64,000 bases of DNA from Lachnospiraceae bacterium (GCA_910575475.1 CAJTGD010000021.1:1-64000); one strand, 5' to 3'. Counted from the stretch's first letter, positions 24,864 through 33,902 are shown. Program-made: numbers and translations. Notes: generated by a model from the sequence alone, not told the origin.

Positions 24864-25364
24864 TTGGTTATACAGATCGACAGCAGGGAGAAGGCAAGGG
24901 CGATCAAGATGATCGTAGAGGAATTTGACCGACAGGGCATCAAGCATCCCGTCTCAAAATTAATGGTCGGGGATTATATGAACTATGACAATCCCCGTCT
25001 GATCATCGACCGAAAACAGAACCTGTCCGAACTATGTGCGAATGTCTGCCAGGATCACGAACGGTTCAGGATGGAACTGCTCCTGGCCCAAAAGAATGAA
25101 ATACGGATGGTGATCCTGGTGGAGCATGGCAAAGGAATCCGCCGACTGGAGGATGTCATCTGGTGGGACAATCCCAGACGGTGGAAACGGATAAGGAGCC
25201 AAAAGACCGGGAAATATGAAGAAGTGGAGACGAAAGCCATGCAGGGCGAGGTGCTGTACAAGGTTCTGCGTACGCTGGAGAGGAAATACGGATGCAGCTT
25301 CTTTTTTTGCGAAAAGAAGGATACTGGCCGGGAGATCATCAGGATCCTTGGTGATGGAATATGA
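24864..25364 (+). CDS. ERCC4-type nuclease
   Basis: 166 residues, TTG start after GGAGG. VIQIDSREKARAIK at the N-terminus and MVGDY...LIIDRKQNLSELCANV give the nuclease-core pattern of XPF/Mus81-like ERCC4 domains (GDxxn-ERKxxxD, here IDRKxxxEL). Probably a structure-selective endonuclease resolving phage branched DNA, in place of the RusA found in many phages. Overlaps the next gene by 4 nt. Confidence 0.8.
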   Translation: MVIQIDSREKARAIKMIVEEFDRQGIKHPVSKLMVGDYMNYDNPRLIIDRKQNLSELCANVCQDHERFRMELLLAQKNEIRMVILVEHGKGIRRLEDVIWWDNPRRWKRIRSQKTGKYEEVETKAMQGEVLYKVLRTLERKYGCSFFFCEKKDTGREIIRILGDGI

Positions 25365-25870
25365 CTAAGGAAGAGATAAAAGACCTTTATTCCATGAAAG
25401 ATATTTTAGATCGGTACGGACTGCCGCAGCCGAACAGGGCGGGGTTTATATGCTGCCCGTTTCACAAGGAAAAGACGGCGAGCATGAAGATATATAAAAG
25501 AGATTTCAACTGCTTTGGCTGCGGCGCAAATGGTGACATATTCACCTTTGTTATGCTGATGGACGGAATATCTTTCAAAGAGGCATATGCAGCACTTGGG
25601 GGAGACTATGAAAATAGTTTCTCCGCAAGGCTGAAAATCTACCAAGCGCAGAAGAAGCGGGAAATGCAGCGGAAAACAGAGGAAAGGCTAAAGCGGAAAC
25701 GGGAGATGAACTATCTCCTGATGGAAGTTTACCGCAAGTGGCTTGACTGGCTGGAACCGCTTTCTGATGCTTGGGCGAATACTTATAACGCTTTGCAGTA
25801 TCAGGAATATCTATGGGAAGTGCTAAACGACTCAAAGGAATGTTATGAAGTCATTAAACAATTAAGATAA
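25361..25870 (+). CDS. CHC2 zinc-finger primase protein
   Basis: 169 residues. The CHC2 finger is CCPFHKEKTASMKIYKRDFN then CFGCG (about residues 27-53), the DnaG N-terminal template-binding module. No TOPRIM domain follows; the rest is a basic coiled helix. It therefore probably works with the DUF927 protein next door as a split primase-helicase. Confidence 0.88.
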   Translation: MTKEEIKDLYSMKDILDRYGLPQPNRAGFICCPFHKEKTASMKIYKRDFNCFGCGANGDIFTFVMLMDGISFKEAYAALGGDYENSFSARLKIYQAQKKREMQRKTEERLKRKREMNYLLMEVYRKWLDWLEPLSDAWANTYNALQYQEYLWEVLNDSKECYEVIKQLR

Positions 25871-25882
25871 CCGGAGGGAACT

Positions 25883-27748
25883 ATGGATTTAACCGAAATG
25901 AATGAAAAGACAATCCTTTCGGATGAAGTTTTTGAGGAAATATTTTCACAGGAGGATGAAATATACAAGGCAAGGCTGCTCCTGTCGGCGCAGGAAGTGG
26001 CGGAACGGTTTCATGTTAAAGGAAAATTCGACCAGATGGTGAAAGCATACAAGCGAGTTGATCGGGAAACAAAACAAAAAAAGAAACAGCAGCAAACAGC
26101 CGGCATGAACAATTACACGGATTTTGATGGGCCATATGAGAATATGTACTGCGGTTCATGGATTGCAGGGGAAACGGGCATATACGCCCAAAACATGGCT
26201 ACGGTGGAGCAGATAGCCTGTTATCATCCAATACTTCCAATAGAACGCTTAAAGAACCTTAAAACAGGAGAAGAGCAGATTAAGCTGGCATTTAAGCGTA
26301 ATGGGCGTTGGGAGGAAATTATTATACCAAAGACCATGATAACCTCTGCAAGCAAAATAGTGGCCCTGTCAGGCCGTGGAGTGGCTGTTACGAGCGAAAA
26401 CGCGAAGCTGTTGGTGAGATACCTGTCTGACGTGGAAAATCGAAATACGGGGAAAATAGCGGTGCAGTATTCCAGTTCAAAATTAGGGTGGATTAAGAAA
26501 GAATTTCTGCCCTATGATACGGAAATTACCTTTGATGGAGATACCAGATTCCGGCAGTTGTTTGAAAGCATCGGGGAGCATGGAAACCGGGCCAAGTGGT
26601 ATGAGCATGTGAAGGAACTGCGGAAGACTGGCAGAATGGAAACCAAGTTGATGTTGGCGGCATCTTTTGCAAGTGTGTTAATCCACCAAATAGGAGCATT
26701 ACCGTTCTTTGTTGACCTCTGGGGGGAAACAGAAGGTGGAAAGACTGTGACCTTGATGTTAGCAGCTTCTGTATGGGCGAATCCGGCAGAAAGCGCATAT
26801 ATCGGAGACTTTAAGACAACGGATGTAGCGCTTGAAGCAAAAGCAAATATGCTGAACCATCTGCCTATGATTCTGGACGATACAAGCAAAAAGAATCGGC
26901 GCATTGAGGAAAATTTTGAGGGCGTGGTTTATGACCTCTGCTCCGGCAAGGGAAAGACACGCTCCAACCGGGATATTGGTATCAATGCGGAAAACCACTG
27001 GAATAACTGCATACTGACAAATGGCGAACGTCCACTGACTTCATATGTCAACCAAGGTGGCGCAATCAACCGTATTCTGGAGATTGAATGCGGGGAAAAG
27101 GTTTATGCGGATCCGCAACTTACCGCTGATACACTGAAGCAGAACTATGGTTTTGCTGGGAAGGATTTTGTGGAAGTAATTAAGGCTATGGGAGCGGATG
27201 CAGTTCGGGAGATACAAAAAGACTTTCAGCAGCAGCTATTTGATGATGAAAAAATGCAGAAACAGAGTATATCACTTTCTATCATCCTGACAGCGGATAA
27301 AATTGCCACAGACACACTTTTTAAGGATGGGCAGTATATTTCTATAGACGAAGCGAAAAAGGTCTTAATTGACCGAAATGAACTATCTGACAATGAGCGG
27401 TGCTATCGGTACATACTGGATAAGATTGCCATGAATGGAACACGGTTTGACGCAGATACAGCTTGTGAAAAGTGGGGCATTATTGAGCATGGATATGTGT
27501 TCTTTTACAATCAAGCATTTGATGAACTGTGTAAAAGCGGTGGGTTTTCTAAACGGTCATTTCTGTCTTGGGGAGTAAAGAAAAAGGTTGTGGAAACAGA
27601 CAGTAGGGGAAATCCTACAAAGCAGAAAAAGATTGATGGAAAGAATAATCGGTGTGTTTGTCTAAAACTGGATGATGGAATATCGGTTGATGATAACGGA
27701 TTTATATCCGTTGATGAATCCGTGCAGGAGGAACTTCCTTTTCAATAG
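25883..27748 (+). CDS. DUF927 helicase-like replication protein
   Basis: 621 residues. Residues ~100-330 are DUF927-like. WGETEGGKT at ~282 is the Walker A loop, PMILDDTS the Walker B, and NEENGERPLTS-like sensor sequence (CILTNGERPLTSY) follows. The C-terminal third is a winged-helix-like region. Likely the replicative helicase that acts with the CHC2 primase. Repeats that look like an origin begin immediately at its stop codon. Confidence 0.85.
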   Translation: MDLTEMNEKTILSDEVFEEIFSQEDEIYKARLLLSAQEVAERFHVKGKFDQMVKAYKRVDRETKQKKKQQQTAGMNNYTDFDGPYENMYCGSWIAGETGIYAQNMATVEQIACYHPILPIERLKNLKTGEEQIKLAFKRNGRWEEIIIPKTMITSASKIVALSGRGVAVTSENAKLLVRYLSDVENRNTGKIAVQYSSSKLGWIKKEFLPYDTEITFDGDTRFRQLFESIGEHGNRAKWYEHVKELRKTGRMETKLMLAASFASVLIHQIGALPFFVDLWGETEGGKTVTLMLAASVWANPAESAYIGDFKTTDVALEAKANMLNHLPMILDDTSKKNRRIEENFEGVVYDLCSGKGKTRSNRDIGINAENHWNNCILTNGERPLTSYVNQGGAINRILEIECGEKVYADPQLTADTLKQNYGFAGKDFVEVIKAMGADAVREIQKDFQQQLFDDEKMQKQSISLSIILTADKIATDTLFKDGQYISIDEAKKVLIDRNELSDNERCYRYILDKIAMNGTRFDADTACEKWGIIEHGYVFFYNQAFDELCKSGGFSKRSFLSWGVKKKVVETDSRGNPTKQKKIDGKNNRCVCLKLDDGISVDDNGFISVDESVQEELPFQ

Positions 27749-27961
27749 GTAACAAAGTAACACGGGTAACGGAGAAAAATTGAATATATATAGGAGTGTG
27801 TATATGTATATATGATATTCACACAACACATTCAAATAGAAAAAATCGTGTGTTACTTTGTTACCGCAATCAAAAACACGCTGAGAATGAAGTAAAATCA
27901 ATGCTTTTACAGTTAGCACATATTTTGTTACAAGAAATTTTAAAATGCTACTTTTGTTACA
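27749..27961. repeat. Iteron-like repeats, candidate replication origin
   Basis: GTAACAAAGTAACAC at 27749-27763 has a perfect 15-bp inverted copy at 27850-27864. Shorter copies of the core (TTTTGTTAC) appear near 27924 and 27953, and GGGTAAC follows the first copy. Between them lies an AT-rich stretch rich in TATATA. About 230 nt without a gene, right after the helicase gene, fits an origin. Confidence 0.55.
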
Positions 27962-27982
27962 TGTAGACGTTAGGAGATTATC

Positions 27983-28228
27983 ATGCAGAAAAAAATAGAG
28001 GAAAGGCATAAAAAGATTACGCATATCCAAAACACGATTTGGGAGATATACAAGACGTTTCTGAATAACCATGATATGGCGGAATATAACCAAAGATGGA
28101 CGGAACTGATGGAGCAGTACCGAAACAGGGCAGACGAAGAGTTATTCTCATTCTGTAAGTGCCAGTTCATCACATGGGAGCCGATCATAAGGATGTTTGG
28201 AGCGGAGTTTAGGAACACATCTGATTGA
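27983..28228 (+). CDS. Small helical phage protein
   Basis: 81 residues, MQKKIEERHKKITHIQNTIW and onward, two helices rich in aromatic and charged residues, ending MFGAEFRNTSD. A GGAG motif lies upstream. No family recognised. First gene after the putative origin. Confidence 0.6.
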   Translation: MQKKIEERHKKITHIQNTIWEIYKTFLNNHDMAEYNQRWTELMEQYRNRADEELFSFCKCQFITWEPIIRMFGAEFRNTSD

Positions 28229-28281
28229 GCAGAAATCATCAAACTGCCCGCAGTGGTGCAGGAAAAGGAGGGATAAGGGAA

Positions 28282-28584
28282 ATGAGAGCTGACCGAACAG
28301 ATGAAATTATAAACAATATCTTGCAATTGAGGCTAGATATAGCAAAGATTGACTTAAAAATTGACCAAGCGTTTAGGGCAATCGAAACAGCAAGCGGTAA
28401 GCAAACACCAAAGAAGCCAATAAAACAGCATGAAGAGCAGACAGAAAAAGAATGGGAAGAATTATCAGATTTGGGTTTTGGCTGTGGCGATGTAATGCGT
28501 TGTCCGAATTGCAATGAGTATGTCGTTATTGATAAACTCAAATATTGTATGGAGTGCGGACAGGCGTTGGATTGGAATGATTAA
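28282..28584 (+). CDS. Coiled-coil/zinc-ribbon phage protein
   Basis: 100 residues from 28282, after GGGATAAGGGAA, a header shared by several cassettes in this prophage. A helical first half (TDEIINNILQLRLDIAKIDL), then a zinc ribbon CPNCNEYVVIDKLKYCMECG. Probably a small nucleic-acid- or protein-binding adaptor; unknown. Confidence 0.65.
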   Translation: MRADRTDEIINNILQLRLDIAKIDLKIDQAFRAIETASGKQTPKKPIKQHEEQTEKEWEELSDLGFGCGDVMRCPNCNEYVVIDKLKYCMECGQALDWND

Positions 28585-28596
28585 GGCGGTGATGCC

Positions 28597-29049
28597 ATGC
28601 GCAGAAAATGCCACACCTGCCTGTGCCGGACATGCTTGAATGTATGCAAATGTGAGGGCTGCACGGGGAAGAAAGAATCATGCGAGAGATATAGCGAATT
28701 TAGGCAGCTTAGCATTTTCGAGCAACAAGCCAATCCGCAGTATCAGTCAGTCCCCCGGAACTCATGGCAGCATTACGGAATCACCAAAGAGCGGTATAGG
28801 CGGTTGACAGAGTACATACAGTCCGGCAGATATGCCCATCTCGCTTCACAGGCGGCTCATACAGCGAATAAAGACATTGCAGAGTACATTTTACTGTCTG
28901 TCACTCAAAACAAGTCCTATGACGCTCTTAGAGTGAAATGGGAGCTGAAAGAAATGGAGCGGATTCCGTACTGCCGTACGGATTTTTATGGGATTAGGAG
29001 ATATTTCTTTAGTCTTTTTAACGAGAAAATGAAGGAGATAGGGAAATGA
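28597..29049 (+). CDS. Cys-rich phage protein, unknown
   Basis: 150 residues. Eight cysteines within the first 30 residues (CHTCLCRTCLNVCKCEGCTG) suggest a metal-binding knot; the remainder is helical with RRYFFSLFNEKMKEIG at the end. Overlaps the next gene by 4 nt. Such proteins occur in Clostridia phages near the terminase; role unknown. Confidence 0.65.
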   Translation: MRRKCHTCLCRTCLNVCKCEGCTGKKESCERYSEFRQLSIFEQQANPQYQSVPRNSWQHYGITKERYRRLTEYIQSGRYAHLASQAAHTANKDIAEYILLSVTQNKSYDALRVKWELKEMERIPYCRTDFYGIRRYFFSLFNEKMKEIGK

Positions 29050-29801
29050 AAACATTTGAACAGAAAATTGCAGAAACAGTAAATGAAAAGTTGAATGATG
29101 GTACTGTGGAAAAATTAGTTGAACAGTACATAGAAAAAGGTGTGTCCGATGCGCTGAAAGAAGTATTTTCTTGGAGCGGAGATGGAAAGATGCTGATTGA
29201 GAAAAAGCTGAATGAAACCATTGTTCCCGTCATTGAGCGACACGATTTTAACCAGTATCTCACAAAACTGGATTCTGTTTTGACGGAGATTGTTAATAAT
29301 ACAATCCTTACAGATAACAAGAAGATGTTGGAAAACTTTAAAGAACTGATGAAAGAGCCAGAAACAAGAGAAATAAAGCTGTCAGACATATTCAAACGGT
29401 ATTGTCAGCACGTTGCGGAGAATGTCAGCACATATGATTTGGAAGCGTGTTGCGAGGACGGAGAGCCATATTACGAGCATGTGACCGCAAGCATGGAAGT
29501 GGAACACGAGGACAAAGGGTGGTTTAAATCCAGTTTTGATAACTGCATTGTAAAATTCATTTGTGAAGAGGACGAGGAATTAAATTGCCAGATTAGACTT
29601 TACAAAGGCACAGACGAGAAAAATTGGAATTTCAGAGGATACGGGGATTCTATCGACATTAACTCCCTGCGGAATCTAAGCGACTTTGAAGTATTCCTTA
29701 TGACGTTAAAGCGTGGATTTGTGGATATTGTCATGGACAAAGAAACGGATTGCGATGATGATATTGAGCCGGAAGAGAAGACGGAATGGTCGCTTGGATA
29801 A
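29046..29801 (+). CDS. Phage protein, unknown, coiled N-terminus
   Basis: 251 residues. Residues 1-115 are amphipathic helix; the rest is an acidic alpha/beta region with paired cysteines (YDLEACCEDGEPYYEH). GGAGATAGGGAA leads the ATG. Nothing recognised. It might mediate protein interactions given the long helical part. Confidence 0.6.
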   Translation: MKTFEQKIAETVNEKLNDGTVEKLVEQYIEKGVSDALKEVFSWSGDGKMLIEKKLNETIVPVIERHDFNQYLTKLDSVLTEIVNNTILTDNKKMLENFKELMKEPETREIKLSDIFKRYCQHVAENVSTYDLEACCEDGEPYYEHVTASMEVEHEDKGWFKSSFDNCIVKFICEEDEELNCQIRLYKGTDEKNWNFRGYGDSIDINSLRNLSDFEVFLMTLKRGFVDIVMDKETDCDDDIEPEEKTEWSLG

Positions 29802-29841
29802 ATTACAGTTTGTTTGATAAGGAGTTAAGGAGGATAGGGAA

Positions 29842-30552
29842 ATGAAGAAAGAAGTAATTTATATAGCAGAATTAGATGCAGATGTTGATGATGTGATTGC
29901 GGCTGAATATCTGCATAGAAAAGGAGTATTGAAAGAAGTTGTTTGTGACCCTACGCCAAGAACGGCAGAGGGCAGAGAGCGAAAAAGACAGCTTGAAGAA
30001 ATTGGCGTGAAAGTATCTGAAAGGATGCCGACCGTTACAAAATATGTATTCGTTGGTGGTGCATTGACGGAGATAGCAAGGCATTTGATTAACCACAAAA
30101 TTGAATATCTTGTCATGAATGGCGGTTTTGTTGGGTGCAATATTGTGAAGAATCCTTTGGAAAAATTCAAGGGAAAGCAGGTGGTGCGGACATTCAATTT
30201 CAACTGTGACGTGAAAGCGACTGATTCTGTTTTGAAAAGCAAGAATATTGGAACTGTTTTGTTGGTGGGAAAGAATGTCTGCCATAGCGAGAAAAACACT
30301 TTGAATGGCATTTGGGCAGAAGAAAAGGAACTTTTGGAAAAATATCATTCCAAACCTACCAAAAGACAGCATGATATGCTTGCTTGCAGAGAGGGATTGA
30401 TCTTAATTGGTTTATTGGCTGAACAGTCATATCTGAAATACAAAGCAGTATGCCCTTATAACACAGGGTTAAAAGGCAATATGACAGAATGGGGCAGTAC
30501 GATTGATGAATCTCCATACAGAATCGTTTTAGCGGCTGTTGATTGGAAATAA
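29842..30552 (+). CDS. Nucleoside-hydrolase-fold protein
   Basis: 236 residues. ELDADVDDVIAAEY at residues 10-23 matches the calcium-binding DTDPGxDD motif of inosine-uridine nucleoside hydrolases (first Asp replaced by Glu, Pro-Gly by Ala-Asp). VMNGGFVG (~92-99) and RTFNFNCDVKATDSVL (~119-134) correspond to the MGG and AEFN..DPEA motifs. It probably cleaves an N-glycosidic bond in a nucleoside or nucleotide-like molecule, possibly a defence signal; that is inference. GGAGGATAGGGAA header. Confidence 0.65.
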   Translation: MKKEVIYIAELDADVDDVIAAEYLHRKGVLKEVVCDPTPRTAEGRERKRQLEEIGVKVSERMPTVTKYVFVGGALTEIARHLINHKIEYLVMNGGFVGCNIVKNPLEKFKGKQVVRTFNFNCDVKATDSVLKSKNIGTVLLVGKNVCHSEKNTLNGIWAEEKELLEKYHSKPTKRQHDMLACREGLILIGLLAEQSYLKYKAVCPYNTGLKGNMTEWGSTIDESPYRIVLAAVDWK

Positions 30553-30553
30553 T

Positions 30554-30588
30554 TTGGTACAACTCCCCCCTAAAATCTCCTGTACAAT
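30554..30588 (+). promoter_or_regulatory. Phage promoter P1 (GGTACAA type)
   Basis: TTGGTACAAC at 30554-30563, 19 nt, TACAAT at 30583-30588. It opens the operon leading to the terminase genes. The spacer is one nucleotide longer than in most sister sites. Confidence 0.65.
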
Positions 30589-30631
30589 AGAATTAGGGGA
30601 TTTAGGGGGGATTATGGAGAGGAAGGGAAAT

Positions 30632-31003
30632 ATGAGAGATAGATTTGATATAGACCAAGTAATAAAAATAACAGGATTAGGAATTCGTGCGGAACAGGCA
30701 GACGGTGGAGCAGATTTTGATGTCGCTTGCCAAAATGCAGTAAAAAAGCTGTGGAAAATTAAGGAATATGAATCTTTGGAGGAACAAAACAGACTGCTGA
30801 AACTGCCTTGTGCGGTGGGGGATACGGTGTATGTACTCCGCCTTTATAATACAGCATACATGATGAACAATGAAAAGGTATGGGAAATTGTTGAGGATAA
30901 ATTTGAGATTTTTTATTTTGACAGTATAGGTAAAACAGTTTTCCTCACCAGAGAAGAAGCCGAAGCCGCATTGAAAGAATTAGAGAGGGGTAAGGGAGAA
31001 TGA
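30632..31003 (+). CDS. Phage protein, unknown (LPCAVGDTVYVL type)
   Basis: 123 residues from 30632 (GGAAGGGAAAT upstream; an ATG 18 nt earlier is possible). LKLPCAVGDTVYVLRLYNTA and a C-terminal FLTREEAEAALKEL are recognisable as a recurring small protein of Clostridia phages and ICEs, without known function. Overlaps the next gene by 4 nt. Confidence 0.65.
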   Translation: MRDRFDIDQVIKITGLGIRAEQADGGADFDVACQNAVKKLWKIKEYESLEEQNRLLKLPCAVGDTVYVLRLYNTAYMMNNEKVWEIVEDKFEIFYFDSIGKTVFLTREEAEAALKELERGKGE

Positions 31004-31287
31004 GGCTGATTGATGCAGACGAATTAAGAAATAAATTAAGTATAATATGTCCTTTGTATGCAACGGACGAATATGATTATTGCACAAAAGATGTATTGGA
31101 AAAAGTAGATGATTTGATTCAAAAACAGCCTACTGCCTATGACGTGGATAAGGTTTTGGAGCGGTTGGAGGCAGAAGCCGAGCGATGGAAAGAGAGCGGG
31201 GAAGAATACGAAGATCAGAAAGAGCTTGGTGTATCAGAAGGATTCAAAAAAGCAATCGAAATCGTAAAATCCGGCGGCATTGAATGA
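31000..31287 (+). CDS. MRLIDAD-type phage protein, copy 1
   Basis: 95 residues: MRLIDADELRNKL, KQPTAYDVDKVLERLEAEAE, AIEIVKSGGIE. A paralogue with the same opening, QPTAYD core and IKIVKSGG end lies at 32047. Widespread small phage protein of unknown role. Confidence 0.7.
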   Translation: MRLIDADELRNKLSIICPLYATDEYDYCTKDVLEKVDDLIQKQPTAYDVDKVLERLEAEAERWKESGEEYEDQKELGVSEGFKKAIEIVKSGGIE

Positions 31288-31355
31288 AATCAGTGATTGT
31301 ATGGGCGGTGGAACATGGATAAGCTAACTCCAAAGCAGAAAGCAAAGGTGAGGAT

Positions 31356-31532
31356 ATGTGGAGTGGAATAGGCTGTGATTTTGTGGAAGATACAGAACGT
31401 GGGCCATATTGTTGCTTGAATCATTGCGCTTGTGATTCTGCAAACTGTGAAATATTGAAGTGTGGAGTTGGAAGAGAAGATATTAAACAGGCACAACAGG
31501 CGCAATTGGAAATTATGTATCAACATTTATGA
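31356..31532 (+). CDS. Cys-rich mini-protein
   Basis: 58 residues with seven cysteines (CDFVEDTERGPYCCLNHCAC and onward), start after AAGGTGAGGAT. The spacing suggests a metal- or disulfide-stabilised fold. Unknown function. Confidence 0.55.
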   Translation: MWSGIGCDFVEDTERGPYCCLNHCACDSANCEILKCGVGREDIKQAQQAQLEIMYQHL

Positions 31533-31547
31533 TTGAGGTGATAGAAA

Positions 31548-32060
31548 GTGGCTGCCAGGCTGACAGATAAACAGAAAAAAGAAATAATTGCTGATTATGT
31601 GGAGTCTGGCAGCTATAGAGCAACAGCAAAGAAATTTGGGGTGTCGGATAACACTGTAAAAAAGATTTGCAATGAAAATGCGCAGATTGCGCAGAAGTGC
31701 GCAGAAAAAAGAGAGCAGAATACCGCTGACATTCTGGACTATATGGAATCCAGAAAAGATAAAGCGAAAGATGTTTTAGATGCTTACATAGAAGCTCTGA
31801 AAAAGCCAGAGAAAATAGAAGCGGCAAAGCTGTCAGAGATTGCTACTGCAATGGGGATTGTGATAGATAAATTTATCAATAATCCAATGAGGCACCAGCT
31901 TGACAGGCAGAAACTTGAAATCGAACTCCTGAAGCTGGAAAGCCAGGTCAAGGACAGCCAGCCGGAGGAAGAAGCAGAGGATAATTTCATGGACGCTCTG
32001 AACGGAACGGCGGCGGAAGTGTGGGAGGAAAGCGAGGTAGAGGAAGATGAGACTGATTGA
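31548..32060 (+). CDS. Terminase small subunit
   Basis: 170 residues, GTG start. N-terminal HTH (TDKQKKEIIADYVESGSYRA, then AKKFGVSDNTVKKIC) binds the packaging site; the helical oligomerisation region and an acidic tail follow. It precedes the large subunit by one inserted small gene. Confidence 0.85.
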   Translation: MAARLTDKQKKEIIADYVESGSYRATAKKFGVSDNTVKKICNENAQIAQKCAEKREQNTADILDYMESRKDKAKDVLDAYIEALKKPEKIEAAKLSEIATAMGIVIDKFINNPMRHQLDRQKLEIELLKLESQVKDSQPEEEAEDNFMDALNGTAAEVWEESEVEEDETD

Positions 32061-32367
32061 TGCTGATAAAATAAAAAGCAATATGAAGAAAGAAGAGCAA
32101 AAAGATATTGAAAATTTTATGTCTTTGTGCACTCGTCTTAATGAAAAAGGATTGAAGCGACTGCTTGAATACATGGAAATGCTTGTGAGGATGCCGGAAT
32201 ATCGAAAAAGTGATGAAGAAATTTCATCTTTGTTGGATAAACAGCCGACTGCCTATGACATGGATAAGGTGTGCAGAAAGATAAACGAAAATAAGGATAT
32301 GGACAACATTATAGACGCTGATTTGGCAATCAAAATAGTGAAGTCTGGTGGAACAAATGGACATTAA
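32047..32367 (+). CDS. MRLIDAD-type phage protein, copy 2
   Basis: 106 residues. MRLIDADKIKSNMKK, KQPTAYDMDKVCRKINENKD, LAIKIVKSGGTNGH. It overlaps the end of the small terminase gene and the start of the large terminase gene. Clear paralogue of 31000-31287; the two copies bracket the small terminase gene. Confidence 0.7.
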   Translation: MRLIDADKIKSNMKKEEQKDIENFMSLCTRLNEKGLKRLLEYMEMLVRMPEYRKSDEEISSLLDKQPTAYDMDKVCRKINENKDMDNIIDADLAIKIVKSGGTNGH

Positions 32368-33676
32368 CACCAGAATAGAAAACATCCGCAAAGGCATAGC
32401 AAAACGTGCCGCCACCATGAAAGCAAAGGCGCAGAAGCAAGGCTTCCAGTTCAAGCCATTCTCCACCAAGCAGAAGAAAGTCCTCACCTGGTGGTGTCCT
32501 GCAAGCCCAGTCAAAGATATGGACGGAATCATAGCAGACGGGGCAATCAGGAGTGGTAAAACGCTGTCCATGTCGCTGTCTTATGTGCTATGGGCTATGA
32601 GCAGCTTCAACCAACAGAATTTCGGTATGGCTGGTAAAACAATCGGCTCTTTCCGGCGAAACGTCTTATTTTGGCTGAAACTGATGCTCAAAAGCCGGAA
32701 ATATACTGTAATAGACAAACGATCCGATAATCTCCTGATAGTATCAAAAGGAGATACGACAAATTACTTTTATCTGTTTGGTGGGAAAGATGAACGGTCA
32801 CAGGATTTGGTGCAAGGTATTACGCTTGCCGGAATGTTTTTTGATGAAGTTGCACTCATGCCGGAATCCTTTGTCAACCAGGCAACGGGGCGTTGTTCGG
32901 TGGACGGTTCTAAGTACTGGTTCAACTGCAACCCGGACAGCCCCCGGCACTGGTTCAAGGTCAACTGGATTGATAAGGCAGAGGAAAAGCGGCTTGTATA
33001 TCTGCATTTCACTATGGACGATAATCTTTCCTTGTCAGAGCGGATAAAAGCGCGATACCGGGGAATGTATGTGGGAGTGTTCTTTAAACGTTATATCCTG
33101 GGGCTGTGGTGCGTGGCAGAGGGGCTTGTCTACTCCATGTTTGATGAGGATAAGCACGTCAAAGACAAACACATGACCGGGGAAAAAGAATGGGTTGTGT
33201 CTGTGGACTATGGAACCGTAAACCCGTTTGCCGCCGGGCTGTGGGCGTTTGATGGAAGACGGGCGCAAAAGGAGTCTGAATACTACTATGACAGCAAAGA
33301 AACGGGAATCCGGCGGGATGATGAAACACACTATCAGGAAATATGCAAGCTGATAGGAGACAAAAAGGTATCATTCATCATCGTTGACCCGTCCGCTGCA
33401 TCTTTCATCGAAACAATAAAAAAGCATGGCAAATACATTGCCAAAGGTGCGGAAAATGATGTGCTTGACGGAATAAGGGTGCAGACCACATTCCTAAACA
33501 GAGGGATAATCAGTTATTACAAGGACTGCGAAGCGACCATAAATGAGTATGGATTGTATTCCTGGGATATGGAAAGCCCAGAGGACGCTGTTATAAAGGA
33601 GTTCGACCACTGCATGGATAGTGACAGATATTATTGCTATACATTCCTGCGGCGGCGGTTGCGGTGGAAATATTAA
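32357..33676 (+). CDS. Terminase large subunit (PBSX-like)
   Basis: 439 residues from the ATG at 32357 (GTG at 32348 possible). The ATPase packaging motor: Walker A DGAIRSGKTLS (~residues 54-64), Walker B GMFFDEVALMPESF (~155-168). The C-terminal nuclease domain holds VVSVDYGTVNPFA and IIVDPSAASFI, the metal-binding acidic residues. Complete for its family. Confidence 0.95.
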   Translation: MDINTRIENIRKGIAKRAATMKAKAQKQGFQFKPFSTKQKKVLTWWCPASPVKDMDGIIADGAIRSGKTLSMSLSYVLWAMSSFNQQNFGMAGKTIGSFRRNVLFWLKLMLKSRKYTVIDKRSDNLLIVSKGDTTNYFYLFGGKDERSQDLVQGITLAGMFFDEVALMPESFVNQATGRCSVDGSKYWFNCNPDSPRHWFKVNWIDKAEEKRLVYLHFTMDDNLSLSERIKARYRGMYVGVFFKRYILGLWCVAEGLVYSMFDEDKHVKDKHMTGEKEWVVSVDYGTVNPFAAGLWAFDGRRAQKESEYYYDSKETGIRRDDETHYQEICKLIGDKKVSFIIVDPSAASFIETIKKHGKYIAKGAENDVLDGIRVQTTFLNRGIISYYKDCEATINEYGLYSWDMESPEDAVIKEFDHCMDSDRYYCYTFLRRRLRWKY

Positions 33677-33704
33677 AATGGATATGTGGTAGAAAGGGAA
33701 AGAT

Positions 33705-33902
33705 ATGATTGATATAAATAGTCTGATAAATCGTGAAATATCAAAAGAAATAATGATTGAAAGATACAATCTATCAAAAGAAATTATTGACATTATTGGC
33801 TGCCCGAAAAGTCCATCTGAATATATTGACAGGGTTCAAATGGCAAATGAAAGACTTTTTCAAATACAAGAAGAATGCCATAAATTTTTGATGGGTGAAT
33901 AA
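33705..33902 (+). CDS. Small phage protein, unknown
   Basis: 65 residues, MIDINSLINREISKEIMIER and onward, AT-rich, AAAGGGAAAGAT upstream. Helical with no known motif. Confidence 0.55.
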   Translation: MIDINSLINREISKEIMIERYNLSKEIIDIIGCPKSPSEYIDRVQMANERLFQIQEECHKFLMGE

